Assembly (NCBI GenBank): GCA_946555465.1
Contig: CAMNST010000004.1
Coordinates: 1-64,000, forward strand
Source: an uncultured Clostridia bacterium
GTDB taxonomy: Bacteria; Bacillota; Clostridia; Oscillospirales; Acutalibacteraceae
DNA length: 64,000 nucleotides
Direction of reading: 5' to 3'
A program made the position numbers and the translations under genes. The number at the start of each line of letters is the position of its first letter. The stretch's first letter is position 1. Below are positions 8,257 to 17,199 of this stretch, in pieces. The notes under the pieces are model-generated. The model was not told where the DNA came from and made no database searches. It worked only from the letters and a program-made list of their open reading frames with translations.

Positions 8257-8280
8257 CGGTTATATATGTTATAATAACCG
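8257..8280 (+). promoter_or_regulatory. Extended -10 promoter inside a dyad, before the ABC exporter
   Basis: CGGTTAT (8257-8263) and ATAACCG (8274-8280) are a perfect 7-bp inverted repeat with a 10-nt centre. TGTTATAAT, an extended -10, occupies 8267-8275 inside it. The dyad is placed to act as an operator for the exporter operon and lacks the T tract of a terminator. Confidence 0.5.
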
Positions 8281-8311
8281 GGATTTAATTTACAAAAAAG
8301 AGGTGAGTAAA

Positions 8312-10132
8312 ATGCCGTGGATTCCGAATGAAGAACACGAAAAAGTGCCTGTTATAAAAAATCTTGTGTGGGCATTTAAAATACTTTTCAAGGCAGATAA
8401 ATGGTTTATTCTCAGCGGAATACTGTCTGAAATTGCTGCGGATCTTTTCAGAATGTTTATTCAAAGCGTGCTTTTTCTGAAAGTGCTTTTGTCGGCAATT
8501 ACTCAGACAGGAACTTTTGAATATTATGTAAAATGCCTTATGGTATTTTTGGCGGTTGGTGTTATTACCGAAATCATTTCGGTCTGGGGTGATTATGTTA
8601 CAAATGTGGGGCAGAAAAAAGTTTTCAAATCCCTTAATAATATGATTTTTGAAAAGGCTGCATCCGTTGATGTAAGTTGTTATGAAGACCCTGCGTTTTA
8701 TGATAAATACCAAAGGGCTACCGATATCCTTACAAAAGGATATTTTGTGATGTTCTCGTGGACTTTGTCAATCGTTGTGGGCCGTTTTATATCTTTTATT
8801 TCTATTATCAGTGTTATTATGTCAATAGATCCGTCATATCTGGTTTTTCTTGCACCTGTTATGCTGGTTTTTGCTGTTGAAATATTCAAAAGTAAAATCG
8901 TTTTTAAGCGTGATATTGATATGACAACAAATAACCGTGTGAAATCATATATTCAGCGAACGGTATTTCTTAAAGATTTTTCAAAGGATATGCGAACATC
9001 AAATATCTTTTTGGTTATGATGAAAAGGTTTAACCGTGCAATAGAGTCAAATATTGAAATCATAAAAAAATACGGCTGGAAATTGTTTTTCTGCAGTATG
9101 ATAAGTTCGCTCTTCGGCGAATTTATTCCTGTTGCAGGTACATATGCCTATGCCGGTTATCAGTTTGTTGCAACAAATAATCTTGATGTTTCGGGCTTTT
9201 CTGTTGTTCTTTCTTCAATAAACTCTGTAAGTATGACAGCAAGTTCTATTGCGCATGGTTTTGCAGATCTCACCCAGGTTGCATTCTATTTTCAGAATAT
9301 GCGTGAATTTTTTGAATATAATCCTGAAGTTACCGATGGGGACAGGGAGGCAGAACCATTTGAAAGCCTTGAACTGAAAAATGTTTCTTTCAGATATCCT
9401 TCGGCAAAAGAGTATTCTTTAAAAAATGTTAATCTGAAGATAGAAAAAGGGCAGACGGTTGCAGTTGTGGGCATAAACGGTGCCGGAAAGTCTACTCTCG
9501 TTAAACTTCTTCTTCGTTTTTATGATGTAACCGAGGGCGAAATTCTTTATAACGGAATAAATATTAAAGCATATAATCAGGATTCGCTCAGAAACCGTTT
9601 TGCAACTGTTTTTCAGGATTACAAAACCTTTGCCATTTCCGTAAATGAAAATGTTCTTTGCCGTGAATGCAGCAGTGAAGATGAAAAAATTGCCGAGCAG
9701 GCGCTAAAACAAAGCGGTGTCTGGGATAAAATAAGCCTGCTTGAACAAAAGGGCAATACCCTTCTGACCCGTGAGTTTGATGATAACGGTGTCGGTCTTT
9801 CGGGTGGCGAGGCGCAGAAAACTGCTGTTGCACGAATTTTTGCAAAAGATTTTGATGTTGCAATTCTTGATGAACCGTCGTCGGCACTCGACCCTATTGC
9901 AGAATATAAAATGTATGAAAATCTTATTTCTGCTACAGAAAATAAAACTGTAATTTATATTTCCCACCGTCTTTCAAGTGCGGTTTTGTCGCAGAATATT
10001 TTTGTGCTTGAAAACGGAACGGTTATTGAAAGCGGCAGCCATAACAGTCTTATGAATGCAAAGGGTAAATACAGTGAGATGTTTGCCCTTCAGGCATCTG
10101 CCTATAAAGAAGAGGGGGGGTGCAGAAAATGA
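8312..10132 (+). CDS. ABC exporter, fused membrane and ATPase subunit 1
   Basis: A 606-residue half-transporter with a six-helix membrane domain (about residues 20-310) and a C-terminal nucleotide-binding domain. The Walker A is GINGAGKST near residue 388, the Q loop VFQDYKT, the signature LSGGEAQ, the Walker B VAILDEPSS and the switch histidine YISHRLSS. GTG at 8303 is rejected because it is part of the AGGTGA ribosome site of ATG 8312. The next subunit overlaps by ATGA, so the two form a heterodimer. The export substrate is unknown. No peptidase C39 domain is present, and no precursor peptide is seen nearby. Confidence 0.88.
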   Translation: MPWIPNEEHEKVPVIKNLVWAFKILFKADKWFILSGILSEIAADLFRMFIQSVLFLKVLLSAITQTGTFEYYVKCLMVFLAVGVITEIISVWGDYVTNVGQKKVFKSLNNMIFEKAASVDVSCYEDPAFYDKYQRATDILTKGYFVMFSWTLSIVVGRFISFISIISVIMSIDPSYLVFLAPVMLVFAVEIFKSKIVFKRDIDMTTNNRVKSYIQRTVFLKDFSKDMRTSNIFLVMMKRFNRAIESNIEIIKKYGWKLFFCSMISSLFGEFIPVAGTYAYAGYQFVATNNLDVSGFSVVLSSINSVSMTASSIAHGFADLTQVAFYFQNMREFFEYNPEVTDGDREAEPFESLELKNVSFRYPSAKEYSLKNVNLKIEKGQTVAVVGINGAGKSTLVKLLLRFYDVTEGEILYNGINIKAYNQDSLRNRFATVFQDYKTFAISVNENVLCRECSSEDEKIAEQALKQSGVWDKISLLEQKGNTLLTREFDDNGVGLSGGEAQKTAVARIFAKDFDVAILDEPSSALDPIAEYKMYENLISATENKTVIYISHRLSSAVLSQNIFVLENGTVIESGSHNSLMNAKGKYSEMFALQASAYKEEGGCRK

Positions 10133-11925
10133 AGCATAAACAAAAAAATAAAGATAATCACTCTATGTTTTCAAATATTCTCTTTTTTGTTGTTCTGCTT
10201 TTTAAAGTTTCTCCGGGTCTTGTTATCGGTGAAATGTTTTTTGGAATCATGGGCACTCTTCCGACGAGAATTATATCTGTTCTCGGTGTTAAGTATATGG
10301 TTGATATCGTGTCACAGGGCGGTTCTGCCGCAGACGTGTTCAGAATAGTCGGTGTTATTGCCGCTGTTCTGGCAGTGACTTATATAACATACTGGCTTTT
10401 TATAGAAATATACTGGAACACTGCAAAGGAAAAGGCCTACAGAGGACTTAACAAGAATCTTTACGAAAAGGCAAGGTCACTTGACCTTGAAAATTATGAT
10501 AACCCTAAATTTTATAATAATTTTATTTTAACCATTGAATCATCGTCTGATAATATACAAAATGTTCTTGGTCTTGTACGTCAATATGTCGGTGAATTTG
10601 TATCGCTTTTTACCATTGGTTCAATTATTTTAACTATTGATCCCATTTGTTTGCTTATCATTGCGGTTATCGTTGTTATTTTTACACCTATAAGCACAAA
10701 AATAGGCTCTCTTCAGATGCAGAGAAGGGAAGATAATAACCGTCTGCACCGTAAGGCGGATTATTTTGCAAGGGTGTTTTATCTTCAGGATTATGTTAAA
10801 GAAGTTCGTATGAACAATGTCATGCCGCTGCTTATGAAAAGATATAATGAGGCGGCGCAGGATGTCTGTGACAATCAGAAAAAATATGTAAGAAAAATAG
10901 ATATTGCGTATTTTATTCAGGAAACAGGTGTTCAGATAATCGGATTTATGTTTGTTCTGCCGCTTTATCTCGGCTATTGCGTGCTTGAAAAGCATACGCT
11001 TTCGGCAGGCGATTTTATTGCCAGTTTTAACGGCGCATTTTCTATTGCCGCATCATTTTCCTTTCTTACCGTTACGGCAGTGCGTAATTTTTCCGAACGT
11101 GCAAAAATGATTGAAAAATACAGAGAATTTCTTAAGACAGAAAGCCGGATAAATGACGGTGAAAAAACCGCTGAAATCACCGAACCAAAACCGATTGAAA
11201 TAAAAAATCTTTCATTTACTTATCCGGGCAATGATACGCCGACACTCAGTAATATAAATTTATCTATAAAACCGTATGAGAAAATTGCACTTGTAGGTTA
11301 TAACGGTGCCGGCAAAACAACGCTTACGAATCTGCTTTTAAGGCTTTATGACGCCACAGAGGGCCAAATTCTGATTGACGGTGAAAACATAAAAGACTGC
11401 ACTGTTGAATCTCACAGAAATCGTTTTGCAGCAGTATTTCAGGATTTTCAGTTATTTGCATGCACAGTCGGCGAAAATGTTGCACTTGATATTAATGCCG
11501 ATGAAGAGCGTGTGTTTGATGCACTTGGCCACAGCGGATTTTCAAAACCGCTTCCCAAAGGTGCCGATACCGAAATGCTCAGAGAATTTGATGACGAAGG
11601 AATTATGACTTCGGGCGGTGAGGCACAGAAGATTGCCATTGCAAGAGCGTTTTATAAAAATTGCCCTTATGTTATTCTTGATGAACCGTCCGCAAATCTT
11701 GACCCCGTTGCTGAATATCAACTCAATCAGGCAATACTTGATGCTGCAAAAGATAAAACGGTTGTTTTTATTTCTCACAGGCTTTCAACAACAATCAACG
11801 CCGATAAAATTTATGTTATGGAAAACGGAAGAATTATTGAGAGCGGCAGCCACAATGAACTGATTGAACTTGGCGGAACATATGCATATATGTTTAACCT
11901 GCAAGCGGAAAAATACAGAAAATAG
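10129..11925 (+). CDS. ABC exporter, fused membrane and ATPase subunit 2
   Basis: A 598-residue partner of the preceding half-transporter. ATG 10129 overlaps the previous stop (ATGA) and follows GAGGGGGGG. The Walker A is GYNGAGKTT and the Walker B YVILDEPSA. The signature is degenerate, TSGGEAQ instead of LSGGQ, so the two ATP sites of the heterodimer may be unequal, as in several heterodimeric exporters. The membrane domain spans about residues 20-300. The editing protein downstream starts 11 bp later and is probably in the same operon. Confidence 0.88.
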   Translation: MKHKQKNKDNHSMFSNILFFVVLLFKVSPGLVIGEMFFGIMGTLPTRIISVLGVKYMVDIVSQGGSAADVFRIVGVIAAVLAVTYITYWLFIEIYWNTAKEKAYRGLNKNLYEKARSLDLENYDNPKFYNNFILTIESSSDNIQNVLGLVRQYVGEFVSLFTIGSIILTIDPICLLIIAVIVVIFTPISTKIGSLQMQRREDNNRLHRKADYFARVFYLQDYVKEVRMNNVMPLLMKRYNEAAQDVCDNQKKYVRKIDIAYFIQETGVQIIGFMFVLPLYLGYCVLEKHTLSAGDFIASFNGAFSIAASFSFLTVTAVRNFSERAKMIEKYREFLKTESRINDGEKTAEITEPKPIEIKNLSFTYPGNDTPTLSNINLSIKPYEKIALVGYNGAGKTTLTNLLLRLYDATEGQILIDGENIKDCTVESHRNRFAAVFQDFQLFACTVGENVALDINADEERVFDALGHSGFSKPLPKGADTEMLREFDDEGIMTSGGEAQKIAIARAFYKNCPYVILDEPSANLDPVAEYQLNQAILDAAKDKTVVFISHRLSTTINADKIYVMENGRIIESGSHNELIELGGTYAYMFNLQAEKYRK

Positions 11926-11935
11926 GGAGAAGATT

Positions 11936-12481
11936 ATGGAACTTGTAAAAGGCAGACCCCAAAATAACGAAGGCAGACTTGAAAAGGAAATAAGGGTATA
12001 TGATTTTCTGGATAAACTTGATATTTCCTTTGAACGAATAGACCACGAAGAAGCCAACAATATGGATGCGTGCAGCAGGATTGACGAAGTCCTCGGCACA
12101 ATTATCTGCAAAAATCTTTTTCTCTGTAACAGGCAGAAAACAGAATTTTATCTTCTTATGATGCCGGCTGATAAACCTTTTAAAACAAAGGATATTACAG
12201 GGCAGATTGGCTGTTCCCGTCTTTCTTTCGCTGATGGTGAATATATGGAAAAATATCTTGATATAAAGCCGGGCGCAGTATCCGTTATGGGGCTTATGAA
12301 TGATACGGAGAACAATGTAAGGCTTCTTATCGACAAGCCTGTAATTGAAAGCGAAACAATCGGCTGCCATCCATGTGTAAGCACATCAAGCCTTAAAATA
12401 AAAACGCAGGACATACTTCATAAATTTCTTCCTGCGGTTAATCATAAAGTTACTATAGTTGATTTGCCCGAATCCTTTTAA
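11936..12481 (+). CDS. YbaK/ProX-type aminoacyl-tRNA deacylase
   Basis: A 181-residue protein of the YbaK/EbsC fold, started at ATG 11936 behind GGGAG (11925-11929), which itself overlaps the stop of the ABC gene. The order of motifs (DFLDKLDISFERIDHEEANN near the start, IICKNLFLCN, a lysine-bearing strand, then GAVSVMGL and ETIGCHPC near the C-terminus) matches freestanding prolyl-tRNA editing proteins (ProX/PrdX). These hydrolyse alanine or cysteine wrongly attached to tRNA-Pro. Its role next to an exporter is unexplained. Confidence 0.82.
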   Translation: MELVKGRPQNNEGRLEKEIRVYDFLDKLDISFERIDHEEANNMDACSRIDEVLGTIICKNLFLCNRQKTEFYLLMMPADKPFKTKDITGQIGCSRLSFADGEYMEKYLDIKPGAVSVMGLMNDTENNVRLLIDKPVIESETIGCHPCVSTSSLKIKTQDILHKFLPAVNHKVTIVDLPESF

Positions 12482-12493
12482 TTGCAATATAAA

Positions 12494-12528
12494 AACACCT
12501 CTGAATCCATATGGAATACAGAGGTGTT
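12494..12528. terminator. Bidirectional terminator between proX and sufB
   Basis: A 10-bp stem AACACCTCTG / CAGAGGTGTT with an inner palindrome TCCATATGGA as loop. A AAATTTTTT tract follows on the plus strand, and T residues follow the stem on the minus strand too. It serves both convergent genes. Confidence 0.75.
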
Positions 12529-12538
12529 AAATTTTTTA

Positions 12539-13456
12539 TTATTTTAAGAAACCGTTGACAATCTGTTCTTCTGCTTCTTCTGCCGAAAGACCGAGCGTCA
12601 TAAGTTTAATAATCTGTTCGCCTGCAATTTTTCCGATTGCAGCCTCGTGAATCAATGCTGCATCAAGGTCATTTGCCGTTATTTCGGGGATAGCACTTAT
12701 TTTTGCATCACCCATAATGATTGCGTCACATTCAGAATGACCGCTGCATTTGTTGTTGCCGTTGATTTTTGAAAGGAAAACCTGTTTTGAATTGTCTTTT
12801 GCAACAGAACGTGAAATAACGTTTGCACTTGAGTTTTCGCCGTTCAAATCAACCTCAAAAGCGGTTTCGGCAATCTGATTTCCATGGGTCATCAGTTTTT
12901 CCGTAACAACAATTTTGGCATCTTTTTCAAGCGTTGCTTTGGTAAAACGTTTTGTTGAGTCAATGCCCTTTATCTGAACGGTTTCCATTTCCAGATAGCC
13001 GCCCTCTTCAATTTCGGCAATGGTCTGCGGATTCATTACACGCTCACCGCTGCCATCACCGCTGCCGTAATGTTTTTCAACATATTTTACCTTAGCGTTT
13101 TTGCCGACATGGAAGGTGTGAATGCCGTCATGTTTTGAAAGTTTATCTCCCGCGTTGTGAATTCCGCATCCTGCAACGATAACAACGTCGGCATTTTCGC
13201 CTATAAAAAAGTCGTTATAAACATCCTCTTCAAGACCGCTTTCGCTTATGATTACAGGGATATGAACACTTTCATTTTTCGTATTCGGTTTAATGATGAT
13301 ATCAATTCCCGATTTGTCTGTTTTTGTAACAATGTCAATATTTGCCGTGGTGTTTCTTCCTGCTTTGGCTCCGTTTGCACGGATGTTATAAGCCCCGGAG
13401 GGAATTTCGTGAAGATCGGCAACCTGCTCAAGTAACATTTTCTGTATATTGTCCAT
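12539..13456 (-). CDS. sufB: SufB/SufD-family Fe-S scaffold protein (SmsB-like)
   Basis: A 305-residue protein with the right-handed beta-helix core typical of SufB and SufD (repeating hydrophobic strands around residues 70-250, with VVIVAGCGIHNAG near 92-104). It is much shorter than E. coli SufB (about 495 residues) and matches the short SufBD that pairs with SufC in anaerobes and archaea. The C-terminus contains LIHEAAIGKI near residue 268, the conserved end of the family. AAGAGG precedes the ATG. It lies 28 bp after sufC in one operon. No cysteine desulfurase or SufU is present. Confidence 0.82.
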   Translation of the reverse strand: MDNIQKMLLEQVADLHEIPSGAYNIRANGAKAGRNTTANIDIVTKTDKSGIDIIIKPNTKNESVHIPVIISESGLEEDVYNDFFIGENADVVIVAGCGIHNAGDKLSKHDGIHTFHVGKNAKVKYVEKHYGSGDGSGERVMNPQTIAEIEEGGYLEMETVQIKGIDSTKRFTKATLEKDAKIVVTEKLMTHGNQIAETAFEVDLNGENSSANVISRSVAKDNSKQVFLSKINGNNKCSGHSECDAIIMGDAKISAIPEITANDLDAALIHEAAIGKIAGEQIIKLMTLGLSAEEAEEQIVNGFLK

Positions 13457-13484
13457 CTTTATAATCCTCTTGTTTTACTGAAAA

Positions 13485-14207
13485 TTACTGCTCGGTATAA
13501 AATCTGCAGCCGCCTGTTCCTTTTAAAACTTCTTCAAGCATTTCGTCACGGCTTCCGCTGGCTCTGATTTTTCCGTTTGCAAGAACAACAATTTCATCTG
13601 CTGTTTTTAAAATTCGTTCCTGATGAGAAATAATAATGATTGTGTTTTCTTTTTTTGACTGCATTTTTTCAAAAACTTTAATAAGATTGTGAAAACTCCA
13701 AAGGTCAATTCCGGCTTCCGGCTCGTCAAAAACAGAAAGGGGCGTTTTTCTTGCAAGAACACTTGCAATTTCAATTCTCTTGAGTTCGCCGCCTGAAAGG
13801 CTTGCGTCAACATCACGGTTGATATAATCTCTTGCACAAAGGCCGACCTCTGAAAGACAGTCGCAGACGCCTGAAACTGAAAGTTTTTCTCCTGCCGAGA
13901 GTCTTAAAAGGTCAATAACTTTTATTCCCTTGAATCTGACAGGCTGCTGAAAAGCATAACTTATACCGAGGTTTGCTCTGTCGCTTATTGACATATCGGT
14001 AATATCCTGCCCGTTATAAATAATTTTGCCCTCAGTTGGTTTTTCAATTCCCGCAATGAGTTTTGCAAGGGTAGATTTACCGCCGCCGTTAGGACCTGTA
14101 ATTACCGTAAGTTTATTATCGTCAATGCTGTAATTCAAGTGATCAATAATGACTTTTTCTTTTCCGTTTTCTTCAACTTTAAAAGTCAAATCTCTTAATT
14201 CAAGCAA
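13485..14207 (-). CDS. sufC: Fe-S assembly ATPase SufC (SmsC-like)
   Basis: A 240-residue ABC-type ATPase. The Walker A is GPNGGGKST near residue 38, the Q loop AFQQPVRF near 87, the signature SLSGGELKR near 135, the Walker B LSVFDEPEAG and the switch ISHQERIL. The PNGGGKST and FDEPEAGID forms are typical of SufC. The start is TTG at 14207, 8 bp behind GAGG. It powers the SufB scaffold encoded next to it. A promoter with AATCAA/AGTATA (read on the minus strand as TTGATT-N16-TATACT, 14271-14244) lies about 40 bp upstream. Confidence 0.88.
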   Translation of the reverse strand: MLELRDLTFKVEENGKEKVIIDHLNYSIDDNKLTVITGPNGGGKSTLAKLIAGIEKPTEGKIIYNGQDITDMSISDRANLGISYAFQQPVRFKGIKVIDLLRLSAGEKLSVSGVCDCLSEVGLCARDYINRDVDASLSGGELKRIEIASVLARKTPLSVFDEPEAGIDLWSFHNLIKVFEKMQSKKENTIIIISHQERILKTADEIVVLANGKIRASGSRDEMLEEVLKGTGGCRFYTEQ

Positions 14208-14243
14208 TATCTTTTCCTCACTTTCGCAAGTAATATTTTAATT

Positions 14244-14271
14244 AGTATAACACATTATAATAAAAAATCAA
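14244..14271 (-). promoter_or_regulatory. Promoter of sufC-sufB
   Basis: Minus strand TTGATT (14271-14266), a 16-bp spacer and TATACT (14249-14244). Confidence 0.6.
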
Positions 14272-14606
14272 CAAAAAACAGTAATTTTTCGCTGAAAATT
14301 ACTGGCATATGCTAATAATTGCTGCTGATAAGTGTTCAGTTTTTTATGATCAGTCAGTTATTGTTGATAAATATGATGTTCTGCAGATTGAAACAAACGA
14401 AATAAAGGTGTATAATATTATAAAACAGGGGGACATTAGCGAGTTAAAAACATTAATAGTATAGGTTTTTTCAAGGAAAACAAAGCATATTTCTGAAAAT
14501 ATTCCGACAGATTGGTAATGCGTGAATTTTTCCTATATCCGGAAGACACCGCTGAAATTACCATAAAAATAACAAATTAATTGATTAAACATAAGGAGCA
14601 ATTACT
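14272..14606. other. Intergenic stretch without a gene
   Basis: About 335 bp between the sufC promoter and the CMD-cupin gene. The longest plus-strand frame (14309, about 35 codons) has no ribosome site. A TATAAT is present at 14413-14418 but lacks a clear -35. I see no RNA fold with a T tract. It may be a worn remnant of a gene, which cannot be shown from sequence alone. Confidence 0.4.
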
Positions 14607-15347
14607 ATGAAAAAACAGACTGCAGGAAGAGACAGTTTGGGTGAATTTGCACCTAAGTTTGCACAACTTAATGATGATGTGCTTTTCGGAGAGGTATGGT
14701 CAAGAGAAGATAAACTTTCTCTCAGAGACAGATCTCTTGTGACAATATGCGTGTTTATGGGCAAAGGAATGGTAGACAGTTCACTTAAATATCATTTGAT
14801 TTCAGCGAAAAATAATGGTATAACCAAAGAAGAAATGGCAGAAATTATTACACATGCTGCTTTTTATGCCGGCTGGCCGAATGCGTGGGCAGTATTTAAT
14901 CTTGCCAAAGAGGTTTATGCAGACGAGAACAGCGGTGAAAATCACGGCGGAATGTTTGGTATGGGCGAACCCAATACCGCATTTGCAGAATATTTTATCG
15001 GAAATTCATATCTTAAACCGCTTAACAATCCGAAAGAATGCAATGTTTTTCTTGCTAACGTAACATTTGAACCCGGCTGCAGAAATAATTGGCATATTCA
15101 TCATTCCTCATCAGGCGGAGGACAAATCCTTATTTGTGTTGAAGGTGAAGGCTGGTATGCCGAAGAGGGCAAAGAACCAAGAAGTTTAAAGGTTGGGGAT
15201 GTTGTAACAATTCCCGCTAACGTTAAGCACTGGCATGGTGCTAAGGCAGACTCATGGTTCAGCCATATTGCCGTTGAAGTTCCCGGAAAAGATACCCGAA
15301 ATGAGTGGTGCGAAGCAGTAACAGACGAAGAATATTCAAAGTTATAA
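14607..15347 (+). CDS. Carboxymuconolactone decarboxylase-like and cupin fusion protein
   Basis: A 246-residue two-domain protein. Residues 1-105 are a CMD/AhpD-type helical domain (LRDRSLVTICVFMGKG, then ITKEEMAEIITHAAFYAGWP). It lacks the CxxC of true AhpD peroxidases, so peroxidase activity is unlikely. Residues 120-246 are a cupin with the metal-binding pattern WHIHHSSSGGGQ, a glutamate in VEGEGWY, and HWHGA near residue 208. AAGGAG lies 8 bp above the start. CMD-cupin fusions are common in gut anaerobes beside reductases, but their reaction is not settled. Single-gene unit. Confidence 0.83.
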   Translation: MKKQTAGRDSLGEFAPKFAQLNDDVLFGEVWSREDKLSLRDRSLVTICVFMGKGMVDSSLKYHLISAKNNGITKEEMAEIITHAAFYAGWPNAWAVFNLAKEVYADENSGENHGGMFGMGEPNTAFAEYFIGNSYLKPLNNPKECNVFLANVTFEPGCRNNWHIHHSSSGGGQILICVEGEGWYAEEGKEPRSLKVGDVVTIPANVKHWHGAKADSWFSHIAVEVPGKDTRNEWCEAVTDEEYSKL

Positions 15348-15367
15348 AAAATATTTATAAATAAAAG

Positions 15368-15400
15368 CCACCTTGCAAAATGAACTGCAAGGTGGTTTGT
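15368..15400 (+). terminator. Terminator of the CMD-cupin gene
   Basis: A 10-bp stem CCACCTTGCA / TGCAAGGTGG with an 8-nt loop, then TTTGTTCT. Confidence 0.75.
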
Positions 15401-15420
15401 TCTATCGTTTGAAATGATTT

Positions 15421-16347
15421 TTATTTCTTCACGGTTTCTGCAATTCCTTCCGTAAGGCCTGCAAGCCCCTGAATTTCCGAAGGAATAATAATCTTTGTAG
15501 CCTGACCGTCAGCGGCTTTTGAGAATGCCTCAAGTGCCTTGATTTTGATAACAGCGTCCTTGGCATCTGCCTCGTTAAGAAGTTTGATGGCATTTGCATT
15601 TGCATTCTGAACCTTGAGAATGGCTTCGGCCTCACCTTCAGCCTCGCGGATTTTTGCTTCTTTAACTGCTTCCGCGTGAAGGATAGCAGAGCGCTTTTCT
15701 GCTTCTGCCTCAAGAATTTTTGATTCTTTGTGACCTTCGGCAACAAGAATTCTTGATTGTTTTTCACCCTCAGCACGAAGAATTGCTTCACGGCGTTCAC
15801 GTTCGGCTTTCATCTGCTTTTCCATTGCGTCCTGAATCTCTCTCGGCGGGATGATGTTTTTTAGTTCAACACGGTTAACTTTGATTCCCCACGGGTCGGT
15901 TGCTTCATCAAGAATTACTCTGATTTTTGCATTGATTGTGTCACGTGAGGTGAGCGTTGCGTCCAGTTCAAGTTCGCCGATAATGTTACGGAGTGTTGTT
16001 GCAGAAAGGTTTTCAATAGCATTTATCGGGCTTTCAACACCGTATGTGTAAAGTTTCGGGTCTGTAATCTGAAAGAATACAACGGTATCAATCTGCATGG
16101 TAACATTATCTTTTGTAATAACAGGTTGGGGCTTGAAATCAACAACCTGCTCTTTTAATGAAACGATTTTTGCAATTCTGTCAATAAAAGGAATTTTCAA
16201 GTGCAAATCGGTATTCCATGTTTTGTAGTATGAACCGAGTCTTTCAACAACATATGCTTTTGACTGCGGAACAATTCTGATGCTTGAAAGTATCAGTGCG
16301 ATAATTGCAATAAATATAACTGCAATAGCAATATAAAGTACGGGCAT
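15421..16347 (-). CDS. SPFH/Band 7 (stomatin/prohibitin-like) membrane protein
   Basis: A 308-residue protein with one N-terminal membrane helix (residues 2-24), an SPFH domain at about 25-190 (VPQSKAYVVERLGSY through NRVELKNIIPP) and a long alanine/glutamate-rich coiled coil at 190-260 (repeating RREAILRAEGEKQ-type heptads). This is the QmcA/stomatin class, which forms oligomeric rings at membrane microdomains. It is followed upstream by an NfeD-family gene 31 bp away, the standard partner. Its exact role here is unknown. Confidence 0.9.
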   Translation of the reverse strand: MPVLYIAIAVIFIAIIALILSSIRIVPQSKAYVVERLGSYYKTWNTDLHLKIPFIDRIAKIVSLKEQVVDFKPQPVITKDNVTMQIDTVVFFQITDPKLYTYGVESPINAIENLSATTLRNIIGELELDATLTSRDTINAKIRVILDEATDPWGIKVNRVELKNIIPPREIQDAMEKQMKAERERREAILRAEGEKQSRILVAEGHKESKILEAEAEKRSAILHAEAVKEAKIREAEGEAEAILKVQNANANAIKLLNEADAKDAVIKIKALEAFSKAADGQATKIIIPSEIQGLAGLTEGIAETVKK

Positions 16348-16378
16348 AATTTTTCTCCTTTAAATTTGTTGTATAATT

Positions 16379-16813
16379 TTATTGTGAAACGATGAGTTTT
16401 ACTCCCGATATTTCTTTGATTGTTATTTGCGAATCAATCGGGATTATGCTGTTATCCTGAGAACGTGCAGTCCATATTTTTCCGTCGACTTTGACCTGAC
16501 CGGTTGCATTTAAATTGTTTATTTCTTCAATAACAACTCCTGTCTGACCTAAAACCCTGTCTGCATTTGTTCTTTCTCTTTTGGGACTGACATATTTTTT
16601 TACAAGAGGCCTTGTGATAGCAAGAGCCAAAATTGTAACCGCGGTAAAAACAATTACCTGAACAGTCAGATTTGCACCGCAGAATGCCGCGATAAGTGCT
16701 GCAATCGCACCGATAACAAACCATATTGAAACAAGTTGGGCGGTAATTGCTTCGAGTACTCCGAATAAAATGATTGCCGCTGCCCAAATTATGAACATTG
16801 TGTTTTCAGCCAT
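16379..16813 (-). CDS. NfeD-family membrane protein
   Basis: A 144-residue protein with three hydrophobic segments in the first 75 residues, then a soluble OB-fold tail (GQTGVVIEEINNL through KIWTARSQD). This is the short NfeD form without the ClpP-like protease domain. The start is ATG 16813 behind GGAGGTG. The GTG at 16822 is inside that ribosome site and is rejected. Short NfeD proteins are encoded next to and bind SPFH proteins, as here. Confidence 0.87.
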   Translation of the reverse strand: MAENTMFIIWAAAIILFGVLEAITAQLVSIWFVIGAIAALIAAFCGANLTVQVIVFTAVTILALAITRPLVKKYVSPKRERTNADRVLGQTGVVIEEINNLNATGQVKVDGKIWTARSQDNSIIPIDSQITIKEISGVKLIVSQ

Positions 16814-16856
16814 TGAAATCACCTCCGTTAATACTTTTCCTATATATAGTGTCTAT

Positions 16857-16885
16857 ATTATACCATATTTCGACCAAAAATTCAA
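16857..16885 (-). promoter_or_regulatory. Promoter of nfeD-SPFH
   Basis: Minus strand TTGAAT (16885-16880), 17-bp spacer and TATAAT (16862-16857). Confidence 0.8.
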
Positions 16886-17136
16886 TATATTGTGATTTAA
16901 GGCATATTGAATTTACAATCTGTTAAAAATCTATACAAGGAGTTGTATGCTGATTTTTCAGATGTTATTCCTGTAGAAATGAAACAGATGATAAATCTGA
17001 AAAGCATTATTTGCTCTTCTTTATTTATGATGTGTTTATTCATATATAAAATCAATTATTTTCGTATCGGAAAAACAGTCAATAAAACAAAAATGCATAA
17101 AATATTAATTTTATGTTAAATAAAAGTTAAATTCTA
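16886..17136. other. Intergenic stretch between divergent promoters
   Basis: It contains a 70-codon plus-strand frame from a TTG at 16907 (opening with LQSVKNLYKELYADFSD) that has no ribosome site, no promoter and a mixed hydrophobic tail. It could be a gene remnant. Nothing else is seen. Confidence 0.35.
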
Positions 17137-17165
17137 TTGTCTTATTAATATAAAGATGATATAAT
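17137..17165 (+). promoter_or_regulatory. Promoter of the second GPH transporter
   Basis: TTGTCT (17137-17142), 17-bp spacer and TATAAT (17160-17165). Confidence 0.75.
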
Positions 17166-17199
17166 AAAACGAAAAATTTTTCTGAAAAGGGGTTTCTTT

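Noticed and set aside
8312..11925. Bacteriocin/RiPP exporter system
   Set aside because: No C39 peptidase domain, no precursor peptide and no modification enzyme nearby. Left as a general heterodimeric exporter.
14309..14420. Short plus-strand frame before the CMD-cupin gene
   Set aside because: About 35 codons, no ribosome site and no promoter in place. It stops early and resembles no known protein.
16907..17119. 70-codon frame between nfeD and the GPH transporter
   Set aside because: TTG start without a ribosome site, located between two divergent promoters. Kept only as a possible remnant.
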